Assembly: GCA_947452315.1 (NCBI GenBank)
Contig: CANGCX010000007.1
Location: forward strand, 1-61,678
Direction of reading: 5' to 3'
Origin: Opitutia bacterium
Lineage (GTDB): Bacteria > Verrucomicrobiota > Verrucomicrobiia > Opitutales > Opitutaceae
Length of the DNA stretch: 61,678 nucleotides
This document shows positions 52,371 through 61,092 of this stretch, piece by piece. Numbering within the stretch: position 1 is the stretch's first letter; every line of letters starts with the position of its first letter. Under the pieces are notes generated by a model. That model did no database searches. It was given only the letters and a program-made list of their open reading frames with translations, and was not told the origin of the DNA. The position numbers and the translations under genes are program-made.

Positions 52371-52496
52371 CAATCTGCTGCCGAAATTTGTTGAGTGATG
52401 CAACCCAAGGCTACTACTGGCGGGGAAATTCCCCCTTGACGCCGGTGGCGGGCGGCTTCCATCTAGCCCGCTTTATCACCGTCCGAACCTATTGCC

Positions 52497-52697
52497 ATGC
52501 GAGAAGATTACATCAAACAAGCCGCCGCCAAGATCAGCGATCCTAACGTGCTCATCAATCTGGTTTCGCTCCGGGTGAAGCAGCTCAAACGCGGTAATCG
52601 TCCGCTAGTTGAGTCTTTAGAAAAGCTTTCGCCCGAAGATACCGCCTTGCGCGAGATCATCGAGGAGAAGATCAGCTACGAGACTATCGGCACCTAA
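52497..52697 (+). CDS. rpoZ: RNA polymerase omega subunit
   Basis: 66 residues, small subunit that supports assembly and stability of RNA polymerase. It begins MREDYIKQAAAKISDPNVLINLVSLR and has RVKQLKRGNRP and an EDTALREIIEEKI C-terminus, matching omega of Verrucomicrobia-like genomes. No Shine-Dalgarno before the ATG. Its own terminator follows at 52730-52763. Confidence 0.85.
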   Translation: MREDYIKQAAAKISDPNVLINLVSLRVKQLKRGNRPLVESLEKLSPEDTALREIIEEKISYETIGT

Positions 52698-52729
52698 TCC
52701 GCCGCAGACGCGTACACCTTTTTCTAAGG

Positions 52730-52763
52730 AAAGGCGGCCCGCGTTGTCGGAGCCGCCTTTTTT
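52730..52763 (+). terminator. Rho-independent terminator after rpoZ
   Basis: AAAGGCGGC (52730-52738), 13-base loop, GCCGCCTTT (52752-52760), then T to 52763. About 32 bases after the rpoZ stop. Confidence 0.85.
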
Positions 52764-52793
52764 GTGCACCTTTATTTACTGAACCGCTGATTC

Positions 52794-53267
52794 ATGGCCG
52801 CCAAAAAAAAGGATGCCGCTCGGTTTACCGAGATCCGCAACGCGAAGGCACTACGCGACTATTTTGTCGACGAGCGTTTCGAGGCGGGCGTTCAGCTGCG
52901 CGGTACGGAAGTGAAGTCCATTCGAGCCGGACGAGCACAAATTTCTGATTCGTTTGGCCGTATGTTAAACGGCGAACTCTGGATGATGAACGCGCACATT
53001 GAGCAATATGCGTTCGGTAATATTTACAATCACGAGGCAAAGCGCACTCGAAAGCTGCTCTTGCACAAACACCAGTTGCGGAAAATAGCCCAGGCACTCG
53101 ACGCCGGCGGACGCGCACTGATTCCGCTACGAATGTACTTTAAAGACGCCTTGGTTAAGGTTGAGGTCGGTCTTTGCACGGGTAAACAAATTCATGATAA
53201 GCGCGACACGTTAAAGCAAAAGGTAGAGGAGCGCGAAGTCAGTCAGGCTATGAAACTCCGCCGCTAA
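52794..53267 (+). CDS. smpB: SsrA-binding protein SmpB
   Basis: Binds tmRNA and brings it to stalled ribosomes for trans-translation. 157 residues. The core shows FTEIRNAKALRDYFVDERFEAGVQLRGTEVKSIRAG (OB-like fold), LHKHQLRKI, and a Lys/Arg-rich C-terminal tail with DKRDTLKQKVEEREV. Its stop (TAA 53265-53267) shares a base with the thrB ATG. No ssrA gene was recognised in the window. Confidence 0.96.
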   Translation: MAAKKKDAARFTEIRNAKALRDYFVDERFEAGVQLRGTEVKSIRAGRAQISDSFGRMLNGELWMMNAHIEQYAFGNIYNHEAKRTRKLLLHKHQLRKIAQALDAGGRALIPLRMYFKDALVKVEVGLCTGKQIHDKRDTLKQKVEEREVSQAMKLRR

Positions 53268-54175
53268 TGTCATTGTTGCCCCAAACTGTTACGGTCCGTG
53301 TCCCTGGTAGCACTTCAAATTGTGGGGCTGGCTTTGATACGCTCGGGCTAGCACTTGAAGTTTATAATCGAGTTGAATTAACTCTCGCTCCAGGAAATGG
53401 GCCGCAACCTCAGTCAGAACCCGACGCTCGTGCTCTAGCCATGGTCGAGGAGGCGGCGGTATTGTTTTACGCTAAGACCGGTCGTTCGGCTCAGGGATTT
53501 TCCTATCATATTGAGGGCGACGTACCGCCGGCGCGGGGGTTGGGATCGAGTGTGACTGTCATCGCTGGCGTGCTGGCTGGACTTAATATTTTGCACGGGA
53601 CTGGCTTGAGTCGCCATCAACTGGTTGAGATGGCGACCGAATTGGAGGGGCATCCCGATAACGCAAGCGCGGGGATTCTTGGCGGGTTTTGTGTGGCGCG
53701 TTGCGATCCGGCTACGGGCGTTTATCGCGATACGATCCGTTTCGAAGTGGGCGCTGAAATAGCGTTTGTTGTGGTATCGCCCGCTGTGGAATTACTGACT
53801 AAGGAATCGCGGGGTGCGCTGCCGGAGGTTTTGCCTTATTTCGATGCGGTACGTAGTATCAACAGCTCGGCGTATGTAGTTGCGGCTTTTGCCTCGCGAG
53901 ATTATGCCCGTCTGCGTGATGCAGCGGGTGATTTTATGCACGAGCCATACCGCTTGCCCAAGATTAAAGGCGCTTCGGCGGCAATTGCTGCGGGCCTTGA
54001 GGCGGGCGCTTTCGTGGGTTGGTTGAGCGGAAGTGGTTCAAGCGTGCTGTGCGTGGCTTCGGTTGCTATCGTCGGCGAAGTCGGCGCGGCTATGGCTAAA
54101 GCATTTAACTCGGTTGGACTAACGAGCGAGGTACGCATGTTGCACGCAGATAACACCGGTTTGCGAGTGGAATGA
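53267..54175 (+). CDS. thrB: homoserine kinase
   Basis: Phosphorylates L-homoserine for threonine synthesis; GHMP kinase, 302 residues. VRVPGSTSNCGAGFDTLGLALEVYN is the N-terminal GHMP motif, PPARGLGSSVTVIAGVLAG the ATP-binding loop (near 87-105), and SGSGSSVLCVA the C-terminal motif. Begins one base into the smpB stop, so translational coupling is likely. No other threonine gene lies alongside. Confidence 0.94.
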   Translation: MSLLPQTVTVRVPGSTSNCGAGFDTLGLALEVYNRVELTLAPGNGPQPQSEPDARALAMVEEAAVLFYAKTGRSAQGFSYHIEGDVPPARGLGSSVTVIAGVLAGLNILHGTGLSRHQLVEMATELEGHPDNASAGILGGFCVARCDPATGVYRDTIRFEVGAEIAFVVVSPAVELLTKESRGALPEVLPYFDAVRSINSSAYVVAAFASRDYARLRDAAGDFMHEPYRLPKIKGASAAIAAGLEAGAFVGWLSGSGSSVLCVASVAIVGEVGAAMAKAFNSVGLTSEVRMLHADNTGLRVE

Positions 54176-54245
54176 AATTTTAGTGTAGCCGCCGGCGAGT
54201 TCGCCCGATGCTTGCAACGCGAGGTTTCAACGGGACGATAGCGGT

Positions 54246-54713
54246 ATGCTGCATGTTGTGTTATTCCAACCGGAAATCCCTCAAAACACCGGAAATATCG
54301 GGCGCATGTGCGCGCTCACGCGATCGCGACTGCATTTGATTCATCCCCTTGGTTATGTGATCAACGATCGAAATTTACGGCGCGCGGGAATGGATTACTG
54401 GAAGTCGCTTGATGTGCATGAGCATGCGGATTGGGGGGCGTTTCGCGCGAGCGCAGTCGGTCCGAAGCGGTTGTGGTTGTTTACGACTAAGACGAGTCGG
54501 AGTTTCTGGAACGCAACTTATGCCGACGATGACGGCTTGGTTTTTGGAAACGAGGGTAGTGGTGCGCCGACGTGGTTACACGAGGAGTTGGGTGAGTCGG
54601 CGCGAGTGACGATTCCACATGCGAATTCCGAACTGCGTTCGTTGAACTTGAGCACGGCGGCCGGCGTGGCCGCTTATGAGGCGCTGCGGCAAATCGGATT
54701 GCCGCAGGCGTAA
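54246..54713 (+). CDS. trmL: tRNA (cytidine(34)-2'-O)-methyltransferase
   Basis: 155 residues, SPOUT-class trefoil-knot methyltransferase that 2'-O-methylates the wobble base of tRNA-Leu. LFQPEIPQNTGNIGRMCALTRSRLHLIHPLGYVINDRNLRRAGMDYW is the family start, with LVFGNEGSGAPTWL and IPHANSELRSLNLSTAAGVAAYEALRQ forming the SAM-binding knot. The usual length. Nothing links it functionally to thrB. Convergent with dppF. Confidence 0.94.
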   Translation: MLHVVLFQPEIPQNTGNIGRMCALTRSRLHLIHPLGYVINDRNLRRAGMDYWKSLDVHEHADWGAFRASAVGPKRLWLFTTKTSRSFWNATYADDDGLVFGNEGSGAPTWLHEELGESARVTIPHANSELRSLNLSTAAGVAAYEALRQIGLPQA

Positions 54714-54748
54714 AATGAGACGGCGCAGGCACGCCCAAGCAGAAAAAT

Positions 54749-55735
54749 TTAGGGCAAGTCGGCGAGTCGGACGCAGGCGACTTCGCGGTTCACGCCGTCG
54801 GCCATGAGCGCGGGAGCGGCAACCTTACACTGAGCCTGAGCATAAGCGCAGCGAGGGTGGAAGGAGCAACCGATGGGTGGGTTGATCGGAGACGGGGGAT
54901 CGCCCGCGAGCACGATTCGTTGGCGGGTGCGCTCGGTGTCGGGGTTAGGCGTGGGTATGGCGCTGACGAGGGCTCGCGTGTAAGGGTGGTGCGGTCGTTC
55001 GATTACGTCGGCGGCGAGTCCAAGTTCGACTATTTTCCCCAGATACATGACAGCAACGCGGTCGGAAATGTGTTTCACGACGGATAGGTCGTGGGCAATA
55101 AAGATGAGCGTCAGATTCATCTTCTTAGTGAGTTGAGCGAGTAGGTTAAGGATTTGCGCCTGAATGGATACGTCGAGGGCGGAGACGGGTTCATCCGCCA
55201 CTATGATTTTCGGCTCGAGTGCGAGTGCACGAGCTATGGCGATGCGTTGGCGTTGGCCGCCGGAGAATTCATGCGGGTATTTTTGCATGAATCGCGGGGC
55301 GAGACCGACGAGACGCATAAGTTCGGCGACACGAGCAGCGACGTCGGCTGGAGCGCAAACGCGATGGACTATTAAGGGCTCAGCGAGTGTCGCAAATACG
55401 GTCATGCGTGGGTTGAGCGAGGCGTATGGGTCTTGAAAGACCATCTGTAAGTCGCGGCGGGCGGCTAGTAGTTCGCGAGCCGAGCTGGTGGCGAGGTTGC
55501 GGCCATTAAGTACGACTGTACCGCTGGTAGTAGGGACGAGTTGTAGGATGGTTCGGGCTAGGGTGGATTTGCCGCAGCCAGATTCGCCAACGAGTCCGAG
55601 TACTTCACCGCGGCGTACAGTGAGGTTGACGCCGTCAACCGCTTTAACTGTGCCGATGTGCCGCTTCACCAAAAATCCCCGCGTAATAGGGAAGTGGGTT
55701 TTAACGTCGGTGAGCTTGAGAATAGTGTCAGACAT
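54749..55735 (-). CDS. oligo/dipeptide ABC transporter ATPase, second subunit (OppF/DppF type)
   Basis: 328 residues. Walker [10 protein letters not shown] (near 52-60), signature [12 protein letters not shown], Walker [13 protein letters not shown] (DEP), and a C-terminal oligo_HPY domain with [14 protein letters not shown] Cys pattern. Such ATPases power uptake of peptides or related compounds. It follows its sister ATPase with a 26-base gap on the same strand. No permease or binding protein lies nearby, so the rest of the transporter must be elsewhere. Confidence 0.93.
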   Translation of the reverse strand: MSDTILKLTDVKTHFPITRGFLVKRHIGTVKAVDGVNLTVRRGEVLGLVGESGCGKSTLARTILQLVPTTSGTVVLNGRNLATSSARELLAARRDLQMVFQDPYASLNPRMTVFATLAEPLIVHRVCAPADVAARVAELMRLVGLAPRFMQKYPHEFSGGQRQRIAIARALALEPKIIVADEPVSALDVSIQAQILNLLAQLTKKMNLTLIFIAHDLSVVKHISDRVAVMYLGKIVELGLAADVIERPHHPYTRALVSAIPTPNPDTERTRQRIVLAGDPPSPINPPIGCSFHPRCAYAQAQCKVAAPALMADGVNREVACVRLADLP

Positions 55736-55761
55736 TTTATCGGGCTCGGTTCTTAGCGCGA

Positions 55762-56748
55762 TTAGCTGCGAGCTAGGGTTTCGCCGGCTTGGACTCGAAG
55801 GCAGGCTTGCGAGTGTTTGGCATCAATTGCCATTAATTCGGGATTGGTGGCGGCACAACGATCGGTAGCAAATTCACAACGCGGTGCGAAGGCACAACCA
55901 GGGATATTTTTTGAAACATCCGGCGGTAGCCCGGGTATTGTGTAGAGTTCAGCTCCTTTAGTCTGAAGCGCCGGAATGGATCGTTGGAGGGCGCGCGTGT
56001 AGGGGTGACGAGGGGCTTTGAAGAGAGTGCGGGTGTCGGCGGTTTCAACGATGCGACCAGCGTACATCACTTGGACTCGGTCGCAGAGGCCGGAAACGAC
56101 CCCGAGATCGTGGGTGATGAAGATGACTGCCATGCCCAGTTCGCGCTGCATTTTTCCGATGAGCTCAAGGATCTGGGCTTGGACGGTGACGTCGAGCGCT
56201 GTGGTGGGTTCGTCAGCTATAAGCAGCTCGGGTTTGGTGATAAGGGCCATCGCGATCATTACGCGTTGGCGCATGCCCCCAGAAAACTCGTGCGGATAAT
56301 AGTGAATACGTTTCGAGGCGTCGTTAATACCGACGGCCTCTAACATAGTCAGCGCGCGGGTAAGGGCCTCGCTGCGTGAGATGTTTTCGTGAATAAGCAG
56401 CGGCTCTATGATTTGTTCACTCACACGCAGGAACGGATTGAGCGAGGTCATCGGATCCTGGAAGATCATTGAGACGCGCTTGCCGCGTATGGAACGGGCT
56501 TGATGGGGTGAGCAATGCAGAAGGTCGATGCCGTCGAAAAAAGCGGTGCCGCTGACGATGCGGCCTGGGGGCTGCGGGATGAGCCCCATGATCGAGTAAC
56601 ACGTCACCGATTTACCAGAGCCGGATTCGCCGACTATACCGAGAGTCTCTCCGCGTTCGACACTGAAACTCACGCCATCGACGGCGCGGTAAATACCGTT
56701 GCGCGTATGAAAATGAGTTCGGAGGTCGTGGACGTTAAGGAGGGGCAC
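55762..56748 (-). CDS. oligo/dipeptide ABC transporter ATPase, first subunit (OppD/DppD type)
   Basis: 328 residues. Walker [10 protein letters not shown] (near 36-44), signature [12 protein letters not shown], Walker [13 protein letters not shown] and the oligo_HPY C-terminal domain with [14 protein letters not shown]. It begins at a GTG (56748) directly at the family N-terminus ([12 protein letters not shown]). Paired with the OppF-like ATPase downstream. It lies 37 bases after the fusion gene stop but belongs to an unrelated process. Confidence 0.93.
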   Translation of the reverse strand: MPLLNVHDLRTHFHTRNGIYRAVDGVSFSVERGETLGIVGESGSGKSVTCYSIMGLIPQPPGRIVSGTAFFDGIDLLHCSPHQARSIRGKRVSMIFQDPMTSLNPFLRVSEQIIEPLLIHENISRSEALTRALTMLEAVGINDASKRIHYYPHEFSGGMRQRVMIAMALITKPELLIADEPTTALDVTVQAQILELIGKMQRELGMAVIFITHDLGVVSGLCDRVQVMYAGRIVETADTRTLFKAPRHPYTRALQRSIPALQTKGAELYTIPGLPPDVSKNIPGCAFAPRCEFATDRCAATNPELMAIDAKHSQACLRVQAGETLARS

Positions 56749-56785
56749 GGCAGTTGCTTGATTGGGGAGTGGGTTGATGCGCTAG

Positions 56786-58807
56786 TCAAACCGTTGGCGG
56801 GGTCCCAGATTGATCCGGTTTAAACGGTAGGTTTTTCTTCACCGCAGCGATGACAATCGCGGGGGGGAGATCGACGAGCGCACCGCCGCCAGTCAGCGGG
56901 CAACCAGGTGGTTGTAAAATTTGCACGGGGGCGGTAAATACTGGCCCGGTCCTGACCGGATTTGTAGGACCGAAAAGTGCGATGAGCGGAACGCCTAGGG
57001 CGTTAGCAAGGTGCATGCCGCCGGTATCGTTGGTGACTAGTAGGATAGATGATCTTAGATGATTAACGTAAGTTGGAAGATCGGTACGTCCGGCCAGATT
57101 TGTTACACGCTCGGGATCAAACCCGGCGGCTATTTCATTCGTGATCACGGCGTCGCGGGCCGTGCCGAAAAGTTCAAATGATGCTTCGGGTAATCCAGCG
57201 ATGAGTGCACGCCAATGAGCGATTGGCCAGCGTTTTGCGGGGGTGTTTTCGGATCCGGGAATCAGGCCGATCCGTTTGATCGGCGAGGTCCGATGGCTGA
57301 CTAGCGCGGTGCAATCCGAGGCGCACGCGAGCCCGAAATGCCGAAGAAATTTCTCCCATAACTCGAGTTGATGATGAGTGCTTTCTTCGTAGTCGGCAGG
57401 GACTTTATAAGTATGCGTTAGCAGGGAGCGGATGCGGCCGGGCCTCAGCAGGCCAAAACGTTGCGGGCTCCGCATAAGCCAAGCTTCGAGATCGCCGCGC
57501 AGTGAGTTGGTGAAGAGTAAAACTATATCAGGATAACGCGCGCGCATACGCCAAAAGTGGAGGAAATAACCGAATCCACGTGCCGGTAGGGCTTCGTAAT
57601 GATCGGCGACGTGCCAGTCACGCACTAGAGGCAAGAATGTCCCAGCGGCAATGAGCGTGATTTCGGCATCGGGTCGGGACTGGCGTAGAGCTCGAAGTAA
57701 CGGCAAAGCCATTACGACGTCACCAAGCCAGTTGGGTAGGCGTATAAAAATGCGCGTGCGGCGAGGGAGTGCAGCTAATGAACGCGCTTGAATGTCAGCG
57801 GCCAGAAAGTCGCGTTTGGCTGCTAGCCGGAAGCGTGCTGTAGGAATGTCTTGATTGCGCCAACGATCATGAGACCAAAGCCAAGAGGCGCAGAGGTTGT
57901 CGTCGTTAGTGAGTAGCTGCTCGAGCCAACGGTTAAGCGCGAGCGTGACCCCGGTTGTCGTGTTGTCGTGTGAGATGATCGAGCAGCCGATTTCCACGCG
58001 CCAGAAACCCAGGCGTCGAGGGAAAATACCATACACCCGCGCGGAAAATTTCTCGGCCATCAAGCCCGGTAGCTCAGTAGTCGAGCATACGCGTCCGAAG
58101 AGCGTTGTGAGCGCGCCTTGCAATCCTGCGTTTTGATCGAACAAAACGCCGATCATACCTTTGCGTCGTAAAATCTTGAGCCCTTCGGCGAAACCTTGTT
58201 TCCGCGAAAGTAGCTTCATGCCGAAGCGTTCACGTGATTTGATGATAAAGGCGTTAGCTTCGGGATTATCTAGCGGACGAAAAATCGTCCCGAATTCTGG
58301 AAACGGGCCTGGAATTATCAACGGCTGGGCGGTTTGAGCTTCCCAGTAGGCAATGTGCGGCGAGCAGATCAAAGTTGCCGCCGGATCGGAGCGGTGACGG
58401 GCAAATGCCTCTAATAGCTCGGGAGCTGCGCATATCATCCCACGTAAGCGGCTTTCGTTCAGATACGGTGTCGCTAGCGAAAATAGACCGGTCTCTATCA
58501 ATCTGCAGAAACTTTCTCGGGCCATCGTCCGATGCCAGGTTTCCAGGCGGTCAGGGAAGGCGTGGTGGAGATTAGAAATGGCCAAACGCCGCCTCCTTGG
58601 CAGGCCAAAATACAGCGTATCCCCAAGTCCAGTTGCGAGCAGACGGAGTAGGGCTTCAGGCGTATGCGCAATGAGCCAACCGAGAGTTTGGAGCAGAAGA
58701 GTGAGCACGCGCGCGGGATTTGGCTTTGATTTTGGCCGGAAAAGACCATCAAACGTAACCCTCGCGCAGTTAAAAGCAGATTCTGTTTCAAACAGCGCCA
58801 ATCGCAT
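56786..58807 (-). CDS. lipid A acyltransferase / heptosyltransferase fusion
   Basis: 673 residues, two unrelated LPS enzymes in one chain. The N-terminal half (about 35-330) is an LpxL/HtrB-type lipid A acyltransferase: a hydrophobic N-terminal helix, CSPHIAYWEA with the HX4E catalytic motif (His151, Glu156) and LFDQNAG. The C-terminal half (about 352-670) is a glycosyltransferase family 9 heptosyltransferase: FIRLPNWLGDVVMALPLL, PGSENTPAKRWP and TNDTGGMHLANALGVPLIALFGPTNP. A single polypeptide could couple lipid A acylation with inner-core heptose addition. Start uncertain: ATG 58807 overlaps the ATG of the divergent GT9 gene; GTG at 58708 is possible. Confidence 0.85.
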   Translation of the reverse strand: MRLALFETESAFNCARVTFDGLFRPKSKPNPARVLTLLLQTLGWLIAHTPEALLRLLATGLGDTLYFGLPRRRRLAISNLHHAFPDRLETWHRTMARESFCRLIETGLFSLATPYLNESRLRGMICAAPELLEAFARHRSDPAATLICSPHIAYWEAQTAQPLIIPGPFPEFGTIFRPLDNPEANAFIIKSRERFGMKLLSRKQGFAEGLKILRRKGMIGVLFDQNAGLQGALTTLFGRVCSTTELPGLMAEKFSARVYGIFPRRLGFWRVEIGCSIISHDNTTTGVTLALNRWLEQLLTNDDNLCASWLWSHDRWRNQDIPTARFRLAAKRDFLAADIQARSLAALPRRTRIFIRLPNWLGDVVMALPLLRALRQSRPDAEITLIAAGTFLPLVRDWHVADHYEALPARGFGYFLHFWRMRARYPDIVLLFTNSLRGDLEAWLMRSPQRFGLLRPGRIRSLLTHTYKVPADYEESTHHQLELWEKFLRHFGLACASDCTALVSHRTSPIKRIGLIPGSENTPAKRWPIAHWRALIAGLPEASFELFGTARDAVITNEIAAGFDPERVTNLAGRTDLPTYVNHLRSSILLVTNDTGGMHLANALGVPLIALFGPTNPVRTGPVFTAPVQILQPPGCPLTGGGALVDLPPAIVIAAVKKNLPFKPDQSGTPPTV

Positions 58808-59765
58808 GACCGAACTTCTCATCATTAAGCCCTCATCCCTAGGCGACATCGTGCACGGCCTCCAGGTCGCCACAACGTTGAAGGCACAGTGCAAAGATTT
58901 GCGCATTTCGTGGATCGTACGTGAGATGTTCGCGCCCTTGGTGCGTATCTGCGAGGCCGTCGACCAAGTTTATGTTTTTGAGCGCACTGGTGGGGCGAAG
59001 GCTTTTCTTAAGCTTATGCGCGAAGTTCGTAAGACAAAATTTGATTACGTTTTTGATTTTCAAGGCCTGCTTCGTACCGGACTCATGACCAAGCGCGCCT
59101 TGGCCAAGAAAAAATTCGGTCGTACTGATGCGCGCGAAATGGCGGGTATTTTTTACGACGAAAAAGTGCCTTTGCCACCTGATGGACGTCGCAGCCACGC
59201 GCTCGATGTGTTACTTCAGTTTTGCCCTATTCTTGGCGTGAAAGCGGAACTCAGTGGCACGGTAAAATTTCGTGAGGCCGAGAGCCTAAATCTAAAATTT
59301 GCCGATGGTCGCGGCGGTGCTAAACCGATCTTAATGTTTCCCGACAGTCGCCGCGTGGAGAAACGCTGGGGTGGATTTAAGCAACTCACCGAAATGATTC
59401 TCAAAGAAGATCGCTCGCGAAAGGTGGTCTGGGCGGGTAGTAATTACTTGCCGGACCGAAATTCGTTTTCGCCGAATCAATTTCTCAATCTCACGGGCAA
59501 TACTAGCCTCGTTTCACTACCGGCCCTGATTCGACGGGCCGACTGGGTAATCACTAATGATAGTGGTCCTATGCACCTAGCGGCGGCTCAGGGTGTGCGT
59601 ACGTTTGGTATTTTCGGTCCCACGGATCCCAGGCTTTTTGGCCCGTATCCATTGAACGGCCCGACCAATTTTGTGATTCAAGCGCCCGTAGGCGACCTTA
59701 AGCTACTTCCGGCCAAAGATGTTTACGCGCGCCTCGAACGGGCTCGTGCTCGCTTTACCCGCTAA
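58806..59765 (+). CDS. glycosyltransferase family 9 heptosyltransferase (WaaC/RfaC type)
   Basis: 319 residues. N-terminal LLIIKPSSLGDIVHGLQVATTLK (nucleotide-sugar family 9 start), a central DFQGLLRTGLMTKRA that resembles WaaC, PDSRRVEKRWGGFKQL, and TNDSGPMHLAAAQGVRTFGIFGPTDP near 250-280. Likely adds the first heptose to the Kdo-lipid A core using ADP-heptose. Divergent from the acyltransferase-GT9 fusion with overlapping start codons. serS follows 21 bases later. Confidence 0.9.
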   Translation: MTELLIIKPSSLGDIVHGLQVATTLKAQCKDLRISWIVREMFAPLVRICEAVDQVYVFERTGGAKAFLKLMREVRKTKFDYVFDFQGLLRTGLMTKRALAKKKFGRTDAREMAGIFYDEKVPLPPDGRRSHALDVLLQFCPILGVKAELSGTVKFREAESLNLKFADGRGGAKPILMFPDSRRVEKRWGGFKQLTEMILKEDRSRKVVWAGSNYLPDRNSFSPNQFLNLTGNTSLVSLPALIRRADWVITNDSGPMHLAAAQGVRTFGIFGPTDPRLFGPYPLNGPTNFVIQAPVGDLKLLPAKDVYARLERARARFTR

Positions 59766-59786
59766 TTTTTACTAACCTATTTTCCG

Positions 59787-61055
59787 ATGCTCGACCCAAA
59801 AATCATTCGCGAAACCCCAGATCTAGTTCGCGCCGCTCTCGCTAAAAAACACCTAACAGTCGATCTCGACGCAGTGCTCGCTGTTGATGCCGCTTGGCGC
59901 GCTCAACTTCAAGAAGTCGAGCAACTGCGCAGTTCGCAAAAAGCAGCCAATACCGCGATGGCCGCGTTGCCTAAGGGATCTGCTGAGTTTATAGCCAAAG
60001 TACAGGAGATGAAAGCGGTTTCTGCTCAGGTAAAAGAGCGGGAGACTCAGCTCAAAGAGACGGAAGAGAAATTCCGTCAGGCGATGCTCTCGTTGCCTAA
60101 TCTACCGCACGCTTCGGTGCCCGAGGGCCGTACACCGGAAGATAATGTCATTTTCGCGCTCCATGGTTCTCAGGAGGAGTCGTTACCCCATGCGCTGCCT
60201 CATTGGGAGATTCCTGGTTTTGAGAAACTTTTTGATTTCGCTCGTGGCGCTAAGGTCACGGGGGCCGGTTTTCCGTTTTACGTCGGCGACGGTGCTCGGA
60301 TTGTCCGTGCACTTTTACATTTCTTCTTGGATGAGAACGCCAAGGCAGGTTACACAGAAGTCTCGCCGCCTATTTTTGTGAATGCCGCGAGCGCCACGGC
60401 CACAGGACAATTGCCCGATAAGGAAGGTCAAATGTACGAGACGTCGGACCCCTTGTACGCCGTTCCAACCGCTGAGGTTCCACTCACAAATTTCTTCCGC
60501 GATGAAATTGTTGAGGAAAGTGCACTGCCGATTTATCGCTGCGCTTACACGCCTTGTTTCCGCCGCGAAGCTGGAAGCTATGGTAAAGATGTGCGCGGGC
60601 TAAATCGTCTCCATCAATTCGACAAAGTCGAACTCCTGAAGTGGGTTCACCCCGCCACGAGTTACGACGAACTCGATAAGCTGCGCGTCGATGCCGAGCG
60701 CTTATTGCAGAAGCTGGGTCTTTCGTACCGCGTACTCTTAATGTGCGGTGGCGACGTGGGCTTTGCGCAGGCGAAAAAATATGATCTCGAAGTCTGGTCT
60801 GCTGGACAGAAGCGCTGGCTTGAAGTTTCCAGCTGTTCGAATTTCGAGGCGTTTCAAGCTCGTCGGGCGCAAATTCGTTTTCGCGCGAAGGATAACGGAA
60901 AACCCGAGCTCGTTCATACGATCAATGGCTCGGGCTTAGCTGTACCACGAGTACTCGCGGCTTTGCTCGAAAATAACTTACAGGCAGATGGTCGCGTGAA
61001 AATTCCGGCGGTATTGGTGCCTTATTTTGGTAAAGAATATCTCAGTTTTGCCTGA
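59787..61055 (+). CDS. serS: serine-tRNA ligase
   Basis: Charges tRNA-Ser (and selenocysteine tRNA if present); class II synthetase, 422 residues. The N-terminal coiled coil (about 30-100) is visible, and the class II motifs follow: TAEVPLTNFFRDEI, CFRREAGSYGKDVRGLNRLHQFDKVEL (motif 2, near 255-282) and NGSGLAVPRVLAALLENN (motif 3). The EVSSCSNFEAFQARR stretch is the seryl-specific loop. ATG at 59787, no Shine-Dalgarno. Only 21 bases after the GT9 gene. Confidence 0.97.
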   Translation: MLDPKIIRETPDLVRAALAKKHLTVDLDAVLAVDAAWRAQLQEVEQLRSSQKAANTAMAALPKGSAEFIAKVQEMKAVSAQVKERETQLKETEEKFRQAMLSLPNLPHASVPEGRTPEDNVIFALHGSQEESLPHALPHWEIPGFEKLFDFARGAKVTGAGFPFYVGDGARIVRALLHFFLDENAKAGYTEVSPPIFVNAASATATGQLPDKEGQMYETSDPLYAVPTAEVPLTNFFRDEIVEESALPIYRCAYTPCFRREAGSYGKDVRGLNRLHQFDKVELLKWVHPATSYDELDKLRVDAERLLQKLGLSYRVLLMCGGDVGFAQAKKYDLEVWSAGQKRWLEVSSCSNFEAFQARRAQIRFRAKDNGKPELVHTINGSGLAVPRVLAALLENNLQADGRVKIPAVLVPYFGKEYLSFA

Positions 61056-61092
61056 TTGTTCGGTGGCGTAGTATCGCCTCCATTTTTTGATC

